DNA of 37,259 nt from a virus: positions 1 to 37,259 of IMG/VR virus record IMGVR_UViG_3300035698_031256; one strand, given 5' to 3'. The translations under genes and the position numbers were made by a program. The first letter of the stretch is position 1. Each line of letters opens with the position of its first letter. This document shows positions 30,204 through 37,259 of this stretch, one piece after another. Below the pieces are notes generated by a model. That model did not search any database and was not told the DNA's origin. It was given only the letters and a program-made list of their open reading frames with translations.

Positions 30204-31383
30204 GACATCTTTCAGTTTTATATTCTTTAATAATTTCAAAAATTCTTTCCTTCTCTCCACCTACTGTGTATTTACTAAGAAGGTCTTCATAATCCTCTTG
30301 GATTTGTGGTACATCCATTTCTCCTGTTAACCACTTTTCTAATGCAACACCAAGAAGCTCTACCATTTGGAAGATTTCTCCGTTGTGCGCCCAGAAACCG
30401 TTGTTGTCTTTAACGTACTCCTTTGACCCAAATGGGAACCATCCGATTACGTGAGTTCCCGAAGCCATAGACTCCAAGGGAAGCGTTCCAAATCCAGCGA
30501 TTTCATCTGTGTACATACAGAAGGCAAACTCTGAAAGTCTTTCAGCGAACTCTTCACGCTTTAAGCCTCCTAGCTCTACAAATCTTACCCATCTCAAATG
30601 AGGGTTTACAGCACGAAACATTTTGATGATGTTCATAACCTTGAGGTTAGTTTCCTCTCCTCTTGGTTTCATGAAAGCTACCATTGGTTTTTTCTTTGAG
30701 ATATTCTTTGGGAGTTGAAAGATTTCTCTATCGATTCCTTGTCGAATCTTTTTGATCTTCATGCCCGGCATTGTAGTGTTGATAAACTCAGTAATAGCGT
30801 CCGAAACAGAAACAACGTCTCTGATTCCGAAGTTTTGCCAGCTCTGACCATCCTGCATCCCAGTAAGAACATACGCCCAACTCTGTGCCAACACGATTCT
30901 CTTACAAGAAACCTGCACAGTCATTTGCATAATGTTAGGAAAGCCCTCGGGGATAAACATAAAATCTTCCGACTGAACCTGAAGTGGAGTAGTTTCAAAC
31001 ACAACTACTTTACCCTCAGGGTTAATTGTGTGTGCCTCTTTATCTCCTAAAGCCTTAAAGTCAATCTTACTAATATCAAAATCAACCCAATCAGGGGTAA
31101 ACACGTTAAAGATATCCACTCTTTTTTTAGCCTTCACAGACTCTTGTTGTGATAAGTTTGGGTTGTGTTGTGGCTCATACCAAACCTTAATGTCATATGT
31201 CTCAGATAAGTGAGATGCCAACCTTAAAAGTACGCCAACGCCACCGCTAGGGGTAGGCATTGCAGGACAATAAAAATGCACAGTGAGTTTATCTCCTCTG
31301 ATTCTTTCTATCACTTGATCGATTAAATCGTTACGACTAACCTCTTCTTTTTGGACTTCTTCTTTTTGAATTTCTTCTGCCAT
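30175..31383 (-). CDS. GT4-type (GT-B fold) glycosyltransferase
   Basis: 402 aa. After an acidic start (EEIQKEEVQKEEV) the N-terminal Rossmann domain reads VHFYCPAMPTPSGGVGVLLRLASHLSE, the glycine-rich opening typical of GT4. The C-terminal donor-binding domain has AGFGTLPLESMASGTHVIGW, then FGSKEYV, matching the family's EGFGLPxLEAMAxGxPVI motif. Here Ala sits at the usual first Glu, with an Asp-Glu pair just before it. It is the first gene of a minus-strand operon with a good promoter upstream and is coupled to the GT2-like gene. The pair could build a short glycan on phage DNA or protein; which is not visible in the sequence. Confidence 0.75.
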   Translation of the reverse strand: MAEEIQKEEVQKEEVSRNDLIDQVIERIRGDKLTVHFYCPAMPTPSGGVGVLLRLASHLSETYDIKVWYEPQHNPNLSQQESVKAKKRVDIFNVFTPDWVDFDISKIDFKALGDKEAHTINPEGKVVVFETTPLQVQSEDFMFIPEGFPNIMQMTVQVSCKRIVLAQSWAYVLTGMQDGQSWQNFGIRDVVSVSDAITEFINTTMPGMKIKKIRQGIDREIFQLPKNISKKKPMVAFMKPRGEETNLKVMNIIKMFRAVNPHLRWVRFVELGGLKREEFAERLSEFAFCMYTDEIAGFGTLPLESMASGTHVIGWFPFGSKEYVKDNNGFWAHNGEIFQMVELLGVALEKWLTGEMDVPQIQEDYEDLLSKYTVGGEKERIFEIIKEYKTERCHELEAAKTN

Positions 31384-31408
31384 AATTGTTTTATTAGAAT
31401 TACTAAAT

Positions 31409-31439
31409 CAAACTTAGACACCTAGCATTTAAAATTCAA
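31409..31439 (-). promoter_or_regulatory. Bacteroidetes-type promoter of the glycosyltransferase/sigma operon
   Basis: On the minus strand TTG (31439-31437), 20 bases, then TAAGTTTG (31416-31409). Both boxes fit the Bacteroidetes consensus. The ATG of the GT4 gene follows 25 bases after the box. This is one of the two best promoter matches in the window. Confidence 0.65.
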
Positions 31440-31521
31440 GGTTTTTTTTAGAAAAAACTATTTACCTTATTTTTTTGGTTTTAATAACACATTTTATTAT
31501 TTTAATAAAAACTATAATAAA

Positions 31522-31731
31522 ATGGATTTAAATTCAGCAATTAAAATACTTATCGACTCTGCCTTGAAAGCTCAAGAGAGTGGTTTATACTCTTGGTATG
31601 AATCAAGAGAAATCGCAAACGCAGTTGATTCTATAGAAGAGATTTCTAGGCAACAACAAGCAATAGTAGCTGCTCAACCAAAAGAGGGTGCGCAACCAGC
31701 TATACAACCAATTGTTATTGTTCAAGAATAA
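31522..31731 (+). CDS. Small hypothetical protein (69 aa)
   Basis: Starts MDLNSAIKILIDSALKAQES; a helical first half is followed by a Gln/Ala/Pro-rich end (QQQAIVAAQPKEGAQPAIQP). It is transcribed divergently from the glycosyltransferase operon. The upstream region has only a loose box (TA-N4-TTTG near 31469), so the promoter is uncertain. No family is recognised; coding potential is supported by codon pattern and an isolated, well-placed start. Confidence 0.5.
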   Translation: MDLNSAIKILIDSALKAQESGLYSWYESREIANAVDSIEEISRQQQAIVAAQPKEGAQPAIQPIVIVQE

Positions 31732-31740
31732 TTTTTGTTT

Positions 31741-32322
31741 TTAAAGGATTCTGTATCTAGAGTCCCTCTTTAGAATGAAATCGTTTTTTGTCTCGACGAA
31801 GAACGATTTCTTGATCGTGTCATATATTACGGTTTCTTGATTGTCTTTTCCTAAGTTTACATACAAACCAACTACATCATCCCAATCTGGGTTCCAGTGG
31901 TTTTTTCCGTATATTTCTTCGTACCCCTTTCCTTCCAAGATAGAGTTTATCTCATCAAGAGAGTTTCTTACATCACTCATCATTCCGCTTCTGGCAGAAA
32001 CCAAAATAGATTTCGTTTTAGTTGGGAATGATTCCAAAAGCCCCTTTGAAAAATCATCATAATCAAATGTGCTTTCGTGTAGTAATTTTTTTCTATTAAA
32101 CTCTGTGTCAACATGCTCGTTTAGGGTTGATTCGTTAACTGCTTTAATATCGTAAAGGATACCATCGTATTTACCCTCTTTAAATGATTTTCTTTTAAAC
32201 TTTATAACTTTCTTAGTTGCTTCAGATTCTTTACCTTCATTAATAATACCAGATGTACTCAGTGTCCTATTTTCACGAATTCCGATTAACTCTAAATTCC
32301 TTTTCTTTCCTATGTGTTCCAT
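31741..32322 (-). CDS. Hypothetical protein (193 aa)
   Basis: A soluble basic/acidic mixed protein starting MEHIGKKRNLELIGIREN. The N-terminal 40 residues are Ser/Thr/Glu rich and possibly disordered. The C-terminal half has the look of a small alpha/beta domain (DDVVGLYVNLGKDNQETVIYD). No motif is recognised. It converges with the 69-aa gene with only nine bases between the stops and may share the minus-strand transcript of the two upstream genes. Confidence 0.5.
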   Translation of the reverse strand: MEHIGKKRNLELIGIRENRTLSTSGIINEGKESEATKKVIKFKRKSFKEGKYDGILYDIKAVNESTLNEHVDTEFNRKKLLHESTFDYDDFSKGLLESFPTKTKSILVSARSGMMSDVRNSLDEINSILEGKGYEEIYGKNHWNPDWDDVVGLYVNLGKDNQETVIYDTIKKSFFVETKNDFILKRDSRYRIL

Positions 32323-32356
32323 AACTTTTTCATTTCTAATAAATAGTTAGGGAAAT

Positions 32357-32626
32357 TTATTTTTTGCTGCCTTTGATGTTATCTAAGTTGATATTCAAAC
32401 CGCTTAACATCCCATTATCTTGTACCATGTCATTCTGACTTCTGATTCCTTTCTTTTGATCAGAAAACGCAGACTCCAGTACATTTTCTATAATTTCGGA
32501 GGAAAGCCCGATTAATCGAGTCTTCATTTGTTCTGGGTCTAAATTTTCTTCATTATTGTACCAACTTGCTACTTTAAAGTAAACACTTTTAACAAGCACA
32601 TCCATATCAACCTGTAATTCTTTCAT
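32357..32626 (-). CDS. Small hypothetical protein (89 aa)
   Basis: Acidic helical N-terminal half (MKELQVDMDVLVKSVYFKVA) with a polar C-terminal half (DMVQDNGMLSGLNINLDNI) ending in Lys. Its start lies 20 bases inside the end of the 143-aa gene, so the pair is probably translationally coupled. No family is recognised. Confidence 0.5.
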   Translation of the reverse strand: MKELQVDMDVLVKSVYFKVASWYNNEENLDPEQMKTRLIGLSSEIIENVLESAFSDQKKGIRSQNDMVQDNGMLSGLNINLDNIKGSKK

Positions 32627-33023
32627 TCTCTATTAGTTTTAAACATTTATCTATTATACTACTTTTTATATCGTACCCCAAATTAACAATACTACCTTCC
32701 TCTTCAATTTTTCTATCAATTTTCCATTCAGCACCTTCTTTGGTGTAATGTTTTATAGTTGTGTATTCATTGCCAGAATCAAATAATTTCCACCAAGTGT
32801 ACTCCTTTGATGGTATTTGATGTACAATCTGTTTTCTAGAAACCATAATACTCTCGCACGACTTTTCATCTTCAAATTTTTCAATCTCTAGATAATTGGC
32901 ATATGTCGCTCCTTTCATTTTGGGATTAAATACATATTTATAAAAGACACCATTTACTGCCTCGGTTTTGAAGTAGTGGGTCTCTCCCATAAATTCAGAA
33001 AATTGATAATTAGAAGTTTTCAT
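32607..33023 (-). CDS. Hypothetical protein (138 aa)
   Basis: The ATG at 33023 (MKTSNYQFSEFMGETHYFK) is preferred over a TTG at 33038. The protein is rich in aromatic and charged residues and probably beta-rich (VFYKYVFNPKMKG, TWWKLFDSGNEYTTIKHY). No family is recognised. It is divergent from the 318-aa plus-strand gene across only 16 bases, so the two starts must share or overlap their control regions. A TATCTTTT stretch on the minus strand is one base off the TAnnTTTG box. Confidence 0.5.
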   Translation of the reverse strand: MKTSNYQFSEFMGETHYFKTEAVNGVFYKYVFNPKMKGATYANYLEIEKFEDEKSCESIMVSRKQIVHQIPSKEYTWWKLFDSGNEYTTIKHYTKEGAEWKIDRKIEEEGSIVNLGYDIKSSIIDKCLKLIENERITG

Positions 33024-33039
33024 ATTAAAAGATAACAAC

Positions 33040-33996
33040 GTGGCTAAGAAAAATCAAATAGAAGACCGAAAACTTGTTCTAAGAGATGCTATGCTCTATT
33101 ATTATTTAGAGTATGAATCAGAAGTTCTTACAGGTGAAGATATTAAAAGACTACTAAATTACGCAGACCTAGAAAAGGTTCCTGATAGAGTTATTCTTCT
33201 AAATGATGTCTACTCAGAGAATCTTGATTGGAATCAACTATCCAATACTAAAATAGCTAGATTGATCTCTATGTTTATTGATCGTAAGGATGTCCAGTTT
33301 ATTTTGGATAAAGTTAACTTAAAAGAAAAGAAATTTAAAGTCAGAGAAATTATCTGGTGTATTGCTAGAATGCCAGAGCTTACAGAAAGCACTTTTGGAA
33401 TCGATCTAAAAAGACTTAATAAAAAAGATGCCTACACCTTACTAAGTCTCGGTCAAGAATATTTTATTGACCGAATTGATATATCTAGATATCGTTTTAA
33501 TCCAACTGAAATTTATAAGATCATCCGATCATATCTTTTTGATCGTCCAATTATGCAAAAGGTTAAATCTGAAACGCTTGAAGGATTTCATGTGTCCCAA
33601 GTTCTAATTAATACTGGAAGAGAAAACCTTGACCTTGTAAAATTAGAGAAGCTCACCCCTAATCATTGGGTGGAAATTCTAGAAAAAAGAAAAACTTTAT
33701 TTGATCTTTGTGATTTCAGTAAGTTTACAGAAGAAGATGTGATTTTTTCTATTAAATTATTAGCTTCATTTCCTTCGTATGCTCCTGCCCATGAATTAGT
33801 TCTAAAAAAGAAAGACACCATAGGAGATAAAGGTTGGGGAATGCTTCTGGAGCTATTTCCAGACGAATACATAGACTATTGCGATTATAATGAGTTGTAC
33901 GAAGGTACGTGGGTGAAAGTCGTTGATAAACACCCTAAACTCCTAGCTTACAGAACTAAAATTGTTAAGAAGCTTCCTGAACTTCCAGTGTTGTGA
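33040..33996 (+). CDS. Hypothetical helical protein (318 aa, GTG start)
   Basis: Starts with GTG at 33040 (MAKKNQIEDRKLVLRD). Predicted to be nearly all helical, with repeated units of about 35-45 residues ending in a hydrophobic helix (for example KIARLISMFIDRKDVQFIL, EIIWCIARMPELTE, EIYKIIRSYLFDR), reminiscent of an alpha-solenoid. No catalytic motif. It ends exactly where the next convergent gene ends (33996/33997). The function is unknown; a protein-binding scaffold is a guess. Confidence 0.55.
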   Translation: MAKKNQIEDRKLVLRDAMLYYYLEYESEVLTGEDIKRLLNYADLEKVPDRVILLNDVYSENLDWNQLSNTKIARLISMFIDRKDVQFILDKVNLKEKKFKVREIIWCIARMPELTESTFGIDLKRLNKKDAYTLLSLGQEYFIDRIDISRYRFNPTEIYKIIRSYLFDRPIMQKVKSETLEGFHVSQVLINTGRENLDLVKLEKLTPNHWVEILEKRKTLFDLCDFSKFTEEDVIFSIKLLASFPSYAPAHELVLKKKDTIGDKGWGMLLELFPDEYIDYCDYNELYEGTWVKVVDKHPKLLAYRTKIVKKLPELPVL

Positions 33997-34608
33997 TTAT
34001 TTTTCGGTTTCTATAATTGAGATAGACATATTATGAGGGGCTGGAAACTCTTTATTAAAACGAGGGAATAATTTATAAGTAAACCACTGAAGTAAACCTA
34101 TTGAGTTTTTGTCTATTCTTTTCAAAGCTCTCTCTCCGTCAATATTTTTAGCTTTAAATTCATAGTAAGTTTTGAAAATATCTAAATCCAACTCTACCCA
34201 TTCATTAGGTAGGCAATCGATTAATTTTTCATATCTTTGTTCTCCATCAACATAACAGTAAGTGTGAATTTCAATTTTCTCACCCACAGCTCTCCAGCCA
34301 AATCGTGCGGAGTTTTTGTGTTGACGACCAAATGAAAAACCGAAAAGATTATTAATTTGATCAGAACCATCATAAAGACATTCTTGATCAAATTTAACTT
34401 TAATGTTTAGGTCTTTCATTTTAAAATAAAAGAAAACCCAAATCAACGATGTTAAAACAATAGACGACCATCCGTATATGCTTTCAATGTTTCCATTCAA
34501 AAATATAGCGGATGTTAAAAAGATCATTCCAAAAGGGTATAGTAATTCTTGAAATTTCAACCCTTTAAAATTATGTTTTCCTTGTTTAATGTTAAATCTC
34601 TTTTCCAT
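33997..34608 (-). CDS. Putative membrane protein with two TM segments (203 aa)
   Basis: Two hydrophobic helices near residues 23-40 (LLYPFGMIFLTSAIFLNG) and 45-65 (YGWSSIVLTSLIWVFFYF) form a hairpin with a very short loop. They are followed by a soluble domain of about 135 residues with Cys, His and basic residues. The gene is divergent from the 406-aa gene and directly abuts the 318-aa gene at its 3' end. Small membrane-hairpin proteins in phages often act in superinfection immunity or host takeover, but this one is not recognised. Confidence 0.55.
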   Translation of the reverse strand: MEKRFNIKQGKHNFKGLKFQELLYPFGMIFLTSAIFLNGNIESIYGWSSIVLTSLIWVFFYFKMKDLNIKVKFDQECLYDGSDQINNLFGFSFGRQHKNSARFGWRAVGEKIEIHTYCYVDGEQRYEKLIDCLPNEWVELDLDIFKTYYEFKAKNIDGERALKRIDKNSIGLLQWFTYKLFPRFNKEFPAPHNMSISIIETEK

Positions 34609-34669
34609 CGTTCTTTGAATTTTCTAATAAATATGTATATATTATCTTAACTTTTATTGAAAAAACAAA

Positions 34670-35890
34670 ATGATAAATTTAGAATACTGTTTAATTGAGA
34701 ACCAACACAGCAAAGACAAAGAAACTATTGTCTGTATTACACGTAAGGGAGAAGTGGAGTTAGATAGATCAATTACAGAAGACCTTAATTATAAGAAGGC
34801 TACAGATATCCTACATAGATATGAATTTCTCTCTTTGGAGAAGCTGTGGTTTGAATGTTACAAGAGCGACAAACTAGATAGAGAACAGCTTGAAAAAGAT
34901 TTGTACGATATTGGGATTGATAAATCCGAAGACCTAAGGAGCCATTTAGAGGACATGGTTGAGCTTAAATACACTATTGAGGCTGATGCACCTATTAAAG
35001 ATAATGGAGACCCCGCTTTCTTTGTGCCTAGCCCAAATAGTTACATGATCAACATTGATGAAGAAAACGTTGATTCTACAGATGAATCTACATTTAAGTT
35101 CACTAGTGTTAATTACTCAAGTGGTGAAGTAAAAAAAACCAACCTAAAACATGATTCTACTCGAAATAATTTAATATCATACAAAACACCAGATAATAAA
35201 GAGGTAGTGTCTTTATGTTTTTATCTATTTTTGGATGCTAATTTATCTGAAAATGGAGAATATAGTTTCTCCTTCCAAGGAAATTTCTGGAGCGAAATAG
35301 GTGGTGAGGCATCTAATTTTATCCAACCAATCAAACTTGATTTTAAGAGAATTGTGTATGATACGAATGCAATTCAAAACAGAATAGTTTTTGAAAGTGT
35401 AAAAACTTCCCATGAGATTATGGAAGATGTGGATTGTTTGTTCTCAGTTAGGTATAAGTTTTACAAACAATTCAAGGATAAGAAAGGTAAAATCAATAAA
35501 GGCACAATGGATTTAGATTTTAATATTCTTGAGATCAAAGACTGTATTAACCCAGAAGCTAAGATTGTTTTCGACACACCGATAACAGAGTTTCAAAATG
35601 TTTGTACCATTAGTGACCGAATCGAAATAGAGATTGAAGCAGAGATGTCTGACTTGATGCCAGTGGTGTTTTTGCAAAAAGTTGTCAATGAGTTACATGA
35701 TAAAATTGACAACAAAAGAATAGAAGCAGCAGAAGATGAAGAATACAAAGCCGCTTCTAGAAACAAAGAAATTCTTGAAACTGTGGGAGAAAAAATGACT
35801 ATGATCAACTCTTATCCTAGTAAAGATATGCCTATGGCAGATTATGCTGAAAAATTTAAGATAGGAAAGTTTAAGATAGAAAGATTCTAA
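34670..35890 (+). CDS. Hypothetical protein (406 aa)
   Basis: A long, acidic, mixed alpha/beta protein starting MINLEYCLIENQHSKDKET. The N-terminal 100 residues are helical. The middle (about 170-330) is beta-rich, and the C-terminus (about 335-406) is a charged helix (RIEAAEDEEYKAASRNKEI) ending KFKIGKFKIERF-like basic strands. No family is recognised. No promoter box was found in the 61-base gap to the divergent membrane-protein gene. It lies upstream of the mazG-like gene but is separated from it by a promoter-like box, so it need not belong to that operon. Confidence 0.5.
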   Translation: MINLEYCLIENQHSKDKETIVCITRKGEVELDRSITEDLNYKKATDILHRYEFLSLEKLWFECYKSDKLDREQLEKDLYDIGIDKSEDLRSHLEDMVELKYTIEADAPIKDNGDPAFFVPSPNSYMINIDEENVDSTDESTFKFTSVNYSSGEVKKTNLKHDSTRNNLISYKTPDNKEVVSLCFYLFLDANLSENGEYSFSFQGNFWSEIGGEASNFIQPIKLDFKRIVYDTNAIQNRIVFESVKTSHEIMEDVDCLFSVRYKFYKQFKDKKGKINKGTMDLDFNILEIKDCINPEAKIVFDTPITEFQNVCTISDRIEIEIEAEMSDLMPVVFLQKVVNELHDKIDNKRIEAAEDEEYKAASRNKEILETVGEKMTMINSYPSKDMPMADYAEKFKIGKFKIERF

Positions 35891-35919
35891 ATTTTTCCAT
35901 AAAATTAGAATATTTTTTA

Positions 35920-35927
35920 TATATTTG
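35920..35927 (+). promoter_or_regulatory. Bacteroidetes-type -7 box for the mazG-thyA operon
   Basis: TATATTTG fits TAnnTTTG and lies 21 bases before the ATG of the MazG-like gene. No TTG at the usual distance. It would drive the MazG-like gene, the NUMOD1-type mini-ORF and thyA. Confidence 0.45.
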
Positions 35928-35948
35928 CTCTGACAAAAACAGACAGAT

Positions 35949-36806
35949 ATGGATTTTAAAGATTACAAGCCTTGGGTGCAAACTAAATTATCACCTAAAT
36001 TTCATCCTGACCCAGAGGACGAACAAGAAAGCGAACTCCGCACAATAATTGAAGACTTCATTGAAGTCGGAAATAAACTAGACATCCTTAAAAAAAATAA
36101 ATTCTACGGAAGAGTTAAGGGTCATCCCAAACACGTAGAATCAGGAGTTGAGGTTCGACCATCAGATTCTAATTTTAGAAAAGAGTCTGAGGATGAACAA
36201 CTCCTTCACGCCATTATCGGAATGGCAACAGAAACAGTAGAGATGCTGGAGGCAATCCATGCTTCAAAATGGAAAGAAGAAGAGTTCGATACAGTAAATT
36301 TATTCGAAGAAATGGGAGACCTTGAGTTTTACCGAAGTATTCTATTCAATAACCTCGACTGGACGGAAGACGGAGTTCGAGACACCAATTACTTTAAGTT
36401 AGAAAAAAGATACCCAGTCGGCTATACTGATAAAGATGCCACTGAACGAGATTTGGAGTCCGAAAGAACCATTCTGGAAGATGGTTTAGGTAAAGAAAAG
36501 TTCATATATGTAGCTGTGACCAGTTTCGATGCGTTTCGTGGAATTAAAATATCATCAAAATTTAAAAAGTTAATGCAAGAAATTGAAGCTTCTTCTGACG
36601 AGTTAATTGAAGGGATATTTGAAGACTATGATGAATACCGAACTTTCGAAGTGGAATGCTCTTCTCAAGCAAGGCATGGGTCAAATGGGACTGAAGAGTA
36701 TAGTCTCGACACTAGTGTCGAGACTATTGTATCTGACAACTGGAATTTCGAACAAAAGGAGCTTGATCAATTCCCGTCTTATGAAAAACTTTTAAGTGGT
36801 GCGTAA
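35949..36806 (+). CDS. MazG-like nucleotide pyrophosphohydrolase with C-terminal extension
   Basis: 285 aa. Residues about 80-170 have the MazG signature: QLLHAIIGMATETVEMLEAI gives the ExxE metal pair (E95, E98), then NLFEEMGDLEFYRSILF gives the EExxD pair. The following KRYPVGYTDKDATERDLESERTILE is typical of phage MazG-like proteins. The enzyme class hydrolyses nucleoside triphosphates to monophosphates; in phages it may trim the dNTP pool or lower ppGpp. Residues about 181-285 are an extension of unknown fold that contains a coded perfect palindrome. The stop overlaps the start of the mini-ORF by eight bases, making an operon with thyA. Confidence 0.75.
   Translation: MDFKDYKPWVQTKLSPKFHPDPEDEQESELRTIIEDFIEVGNKLDILKKNKFYGRVKGHPKHVESGVEVRPSDSNFRKESEDEQLLHAIIGMATETVEMLEAIHASKWKEEEFDTVNLFEEMGDLEFYRSILFNNLDWTEDGVRDTNYFKLEKRYPVGYTDKDATERDLESERTILEDGLGKEKFIYVAVTSFDAFRGIKISSKFKKLMQEIEASSDELIEGIFEDYDEYRTFEVECSSQARHGSNGTEEYSLDTSVETIVSDNWNFEQKELDQFPSYEKLLSGA
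36700..36727. repeat. 28-bp perfect palindrome inside the mazG-like gene
   Basis: ATAGTCTCGACACT and its complement, with no spacer. It has twelve G/C bases, unusual for this A/T-rich genome. It encodes YSLDTSVETI in the C-terminal extension. As single-stranded RNA it would form a strong stem; as DNA it could be a binding site for a dimeric protein. Confidence 0.9.
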
Positions 36807-36954
36807 AGTATCAAATAGCAACCTATTTTGGTGTCTCATAAACGAAGGTATGGGATATCAAGCTGAAAAAGAATTAAAAATATATAATATTTCAGATGTT
36901 TGCAAAAACAAACAGGAAACAGCTGGAGGTTTTAAATGGAAGTACTATGAGTAA
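36799..36954 (+). CDS. NUMOD1/IENR1-type mini-protein between mazG and thyA (51 aa)
   Basis: GTG start at 36799, inside the end of the mazG-like gene (GTGCGTAA overlap of eight bases). The stop (36952-36954) overlaps the thyA start by eight bases (ATGAGTAA). The C-terminal part, AEKELKIYNISDVCKNKQET followed by AGGFKWKYYE, matches the NUMOD1/IENR1 DNA-binding motif of homing endonucleases (Is-vCkGk-ktAGG-kWrY). No nuclease domain is present. It may be a remnant of a homing endonuclease that once targeted thyA, or a kept DNA-binding peptide. The tidy overlaps at both ends argue that it is translated. Confidence 0.65.
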   Translation: MRKVSNSNLFWCLINEGMGYQAEKELKIYNISDVCKNKQETAGGFKWKYYE

Positions 36955-37259
36955 ATTAGACAAAGATTATCAAAAATTATTAAGTGACATTTTAGATAAT
37001 GGAACGGTAAAAAAAACCAGAAATGGAGGAACCATCTCGGTGTTCGGAAGGCAGATCAGACACAATATGAAAGAAGGTTTTCCTCTTTTGACTTCGAAGA
37101 AAATGGCAACCAAGCAAATTATAACTGAGCTTCTTTGGTTTTTACGTGGTGAAACAAACATTCAATCCTTGGTTCAGGATGGGAACTTTATTTGGGTAGG
37201 TGATGCTTATAAGAAGTATACCAACTTCCATAACAACCATCCAACTATTCACTCCAATA
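36947..37259 (+). CDS. thyA: Thymidylate synthase (ThyA), N-terminal part, cut by window edge
   Basis: The frame from ATG 36947 encodes 104 residues to the window edge. The typical ThyA N-terminus is clear: YQKLLSDILDNGTVKKTRNG, then SVFGRQIRHNMKEGFPLLTS, then ITELLWFLRGETNI and GNFIWVGDAYKKY. The Arg of the KTRN segment corresponds to the phosphate-binding Arg of the family. The catalytic Cys lies beyond the window. The IWxGDAY variant with a following insert differs from the E. coli enzyme (IWDEWAD). It makes dTMP from dUMP and pairs logically with the upstream MazG-like enzyme in dNTP supply. Confidence 0.9.
   Translation, partial: MSKLDKDYQKLLSDILDNGTVKKTRNGGTISVFGRQIRHNMKEGFPLLTSKKMATKQIITELLWFLRGETNIQSLVQDGNFIWVGDAYKKYTNFHNNHPTIHSN

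Noticed and set aside
30715-31050. Plus-strand ORF of 111 codons
   Set aside because: It is antisense to the conserved GT4 donor and acceptor domains and reads as random composition.

Overview
The window is a stretch of a large, AT-rich, tailed-phage genome with a T4-like contractile (myovirus) baseplate. The host is probably a member of the Bacteroidetes, perhaps a flavobacterium. The phage assignment rests on recognisable baseplate proteins (gp6-like, gp25-like, gp5-like hub), a late sigma factor resembling T4 gp55, homing endonucleases, a MazG-like pyrophosphohydrolase and the start of thymidylate synthase. The host assignment rests on promoter-like boxes of the Bacteroidetes type (TAnnTTTG, in two cases with an upstream TTG at 18-20 bases) directly in front of several genes. 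No tRNA, rRNA, CRISPR or integrase was seen. Genes are packed tightly: no gene-free stretch exceeds about 140 bases.

Layout. Bases 1-861: the left edge carries a RuvC-type Holliday junction resolvase. Just downstream on the same strand lie a promoter and a gene start that reads like SbcD/Mre11/gp47 but stops after 14 codons, followed by a zinc-finger ORF that runs off the window. This looks like a recombination module interrupted by an endonuclease-bearing insertion. Bases 820-861 are a 42-bp perfect palindrome acting as a bidirectional terminator. Bases 877-17706: a long, mostly minus-strand block of virion genes (tail or fibre proteins with shared modules, Calx-beta-type beta-sandwich proteins, a 1014-aa protein in the position and size class of T4 gp7), interrupted by one plus-strand 830-aa tail gene. 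Bases 17768-19952: a mobile/accessory island with a tiny zinc-ribbon ORF, a small secreted protein, a 52-bp perfect palindrome and two convergent homing endonucleases. Bases 20005-27924: the baseplate core (gp6, gp25, hub/spike and small partners) with a divergent plus-strand DNRLRE-like structural gene.

Bases 27959-31383: a minus-strand operon read from a good Bacteroidetes-type promoter. It encodes a GT4-type glycosyltransferase, a GT2-like glycosyltransferase, the gp55-like sigma factor and a small overlapping partner. Read on downstream, it leads into the baseplate genes, so the sigma factor sits directly upstream of the late genes it would be expected to serve. Bases 31522-35890: small genes of unknown function on both strands. 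Bases 35949-37259: a nucleotide-metabolism operon of MazG-like protein, a free-standing NUMOD1/IENR1-type mini-ORF and thyA (partial), joined by 8-base overlaps.

Unusual themes are (i) several long perfect palindromes, two covering start codons and two inside coding sequence; (ii) traces of homing-endonuclease activity at three places (left edge, gp6/gp7-like junction, mazG/thyA junction); (iii) small genes under 60 codons that are easily missed, including a mini-paralogue of a baseplate protein; and (iv) mosaic beta-domain sharing among the big tail proteins. All homology statements come from reading motifs by eye; no database search was run.
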